A stretch of DNA of 6,924 nucleotides from Verrucomicrobiota bacterium (GTDB taxonomy: Bacteria; Verrucomicrobiota; Verrucomicrobiia; Chthoniobacterales; UBA10450): assembly GCA_003221375.1 (NCBI GenBank), contig QHRI01000448.1, positions 1 through 6,924 of the forward strand. The letters are read 5' to 3'. Position 1 is the stretch's first letter, and each line of letters starts with the position of its first letter. Of this stretch, positions 5,950 to 6,924 are shown one piece after another. Below the pieces are notes generated by a model. That model was not told the origin of the DNA. It searched no databases and saw only the letters and a list, made by a program, of their open reading frames with translations. The position numbers and the translations under genes are program-made.

Positions 5950-6924
5950 ATGTCACGACCAACAACCGAATCGAAACGTCTGCTCTCACACACCATCGCT
6001 GAGTGGGCTTGCGGACTGAAATACGAAGACCTTTCGCCGGAGGCGATTCAAGCAGCGAAACTATTTTGGTTTGATTCCATCGGCTGCGCCCTCGGAGGGA
6101 GCCAACAAGAAGACGCGAAGATTTTGCTAAAACATTATCGCGCGATGGCAGGTACCCAAGCGACTTCCAGAGATTCCTCGACTTCGCTCGGAATGACAAA
6201 CAAACACCACGGCGCTATAGGCAGTGGCAACGGGAAAGCGACTGCGTTCGTCTCCGGTTTTAAGACTAATCCGGTAGACGCGTCATTTCTGAATGGCCAC
6301 ATGATCCGCGCGATGGATTACAACGACATCTATTGGAAGGCAGATCCGTGTCACCCAAGCGATCTCATCCCGGCGCCACTGGCGCTTTGTGAAAGCGAAG
6401 GACTCAGCGGAAAAGATTTAATCCTTGCCACGATCATCGCGTACGAAATTGAAATGCGCCTTTGCGAAATCGGACGGCCAGGTGTGCGTGAATACGGGTG
6501 GCATCATGCCACGCTGAGCGCCTTTGCTGCGCCGGTCGCTGCGGGGAGGGTCCTGAACCTCACGCCAGAACAAATGGTCTGCGCAATTGGGATCAGCGCG
6601 TCGCGCACATTCTGTCCGGGCGCAGTGACGGCCGGTAAATTGACCAACATGAAGAACACAGTCGATCCCTGGGCCGGACGAATGGGCGCGGAAAGCGCAC
6701 TCCTCGCGCGAGAAGGATTCTCCGGGCCCGAGCATATCATTGATGGAAAAGAAGGTTTGTTCGCTGTGTTTCACCACGTGCAATACAAAGGACAGCCAGC
6801 CTCTTTCGACGGTGAGGAGTTAGTGAAAAGTTTGCCCACGTCACCGAAGTCTCACTACCGCATCCTTGATTGCGGCATGAAAAGTTTCCCCATTGAAGCG
6901 CTGAGTCACGCGCCGCTCACAGCG
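5950..6924 (+). CDS. MmgE/PrpD family protein, 5' part (cut by window edge)
   Basis: 325 codons are present of a family usually about 450-460 residues long. The N-terminus has the family's all-helical start (IAEWACGLKYEDLSPEAI, then LFWFDSIGCALGG). It continues with FLNGHMIRAMDYNDIYWKAD, CHPSDLIPAPLALCE, YGWHHATLSAFAAPVAAGRV and KNTVDPWAGRMGAESALLA. The family includes 2-methylcitrate dehydratase (PrpD) and cis-aconitate decarboxylase, cytoplasmic enzymes acting on tricarboxylic acids. The substrate here cannot be assigned, and no other prp genes are visible, so I give no gene symbol. Residues about 73-88 are an in-frame insertion, absent from the family pattern, between GTQAT and AIGSGNG. 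It is encoded by a small repeat element. The reading frame is otherwise intact and in good agreement with the family. Confidence 0.93.
   Translation, partial: MSRPTTESKRLLSHTIAEWACGLKYEDLSPEAIQAAKLFWFDSIGCALGGSQQEDAKILLKHYRAMAGTQATSRDSSTSLGMTNKHHGAIGSGNGKATAFVSGFKTNPVDASFLNGHMIRAMDYNDIYWKADPCHPSDLIPAPLALCESEGLSGKDLILATIIAYEIEMRLCEIGRPGVREYGWHHATLSAFAAPVAAGRVLNLTPEQMVCAIGISASRTFCPGAVTAGKLTNMKNTVDPWAGRMGAESALLAREGFSGPEHIIDGKEGLFAVFHHVQYKGQPASFDGEELVKSLPTSPKSHYRILDCGMKSFPIEALSHAPLTA
6166..6213 (+). repeat. Small palindromic repeat inserted in frame in the MmgE/PrpD gene
   Basis: The core at 6169-6198 has ATTCC (6173-6177) pairing with GGAAT (6190-6194) around CGACTTCG. On the minus strand it reads GTCATTCCGAGCGAAGTCGA and then GGAATCTCT. 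I recognise this from memory as a widespread small dispersed repeat of bacterial genomes, which encodes the tell-tale peptide RDSSTSLGMT. It adds about 48 nt (16 codons: S73 to G88) and keeps the frame open. The exact ends are uncertain, and no clear target-site duplication is visible. Confidence 0.75.

Noticed and set aside
5900..6199. Minus-strand frame starting SFRAKSRNL
   Set aside because: It is the antisense reading of the palindromic repeat and of the MmgE/PrpD gene; this peptide is a common artefact of that repeat.
6418..6783. Two overlapping minus-strand frames at the right end
   Set aside because: They are antisense to the well-conserved MmgE/PrpD sequence.

Overview
The window looks like chromosomal DNA from a soil-type bacterium, most plausibly Verrucomicrobiota (Chthoniobacterales-like). 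This is inferred from the protein style only: a two-helix N-terminal module (FF.ELKRRNVYKVAVAY), a FlgO/TolB-N-like domain (KSIAVLPF) and TPR repeats. No rRNA or other marker gene is present to confirm it.

About 5.8 kb of the minus strand holds three consecutive paralogous genes, read from right to left. The first (5794-3926) encodes a membrane-anchored FlgO-like/TPR protein. The second (3921-1457) begins 4 nt after the stop of the first and has a class III nucleotide-cyclase-homology domain, one membrane helix, a FlgO-like domain and TPRs. The third (1190 to beyond base 1) has the same architecture as the first and runs off the left edge. Their likely role is membrane-associated signalling or scaffolding, but the family has no firmly established function.

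The main observation is that each of the three paralogues carries a different frame-changing lesion. The third gene is shifted by one frame between its membrane module and its FlgO domain (about 955-907). The second has a 17-nt imperfect tandem duplication (about 2691-2717); removing it restores an 815-residue protein. The first has lost about 20 residues near its C-terminus out of frame: the family's usual ending (WDPLRKDPRF...) is still legible in another frame (4010-3948), while the actual frame runs into 28 unrelated residues. This could be gene decay, a reversible switch in the second gene, or partly sequence error.

On the plus strand, divergent from the cluster across a 156-nt intergenic region, an MmgE/PrpD-family gene starts at 5950 with a good Shine-Dalgarno site and runs off the right edge. 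It contains an in-frame insertion of about 48 nt matching a widespread small palindromic repeat, which adds about 16 residues. No tRNA, rRNA, CRISPR array or transposase gene was seen.
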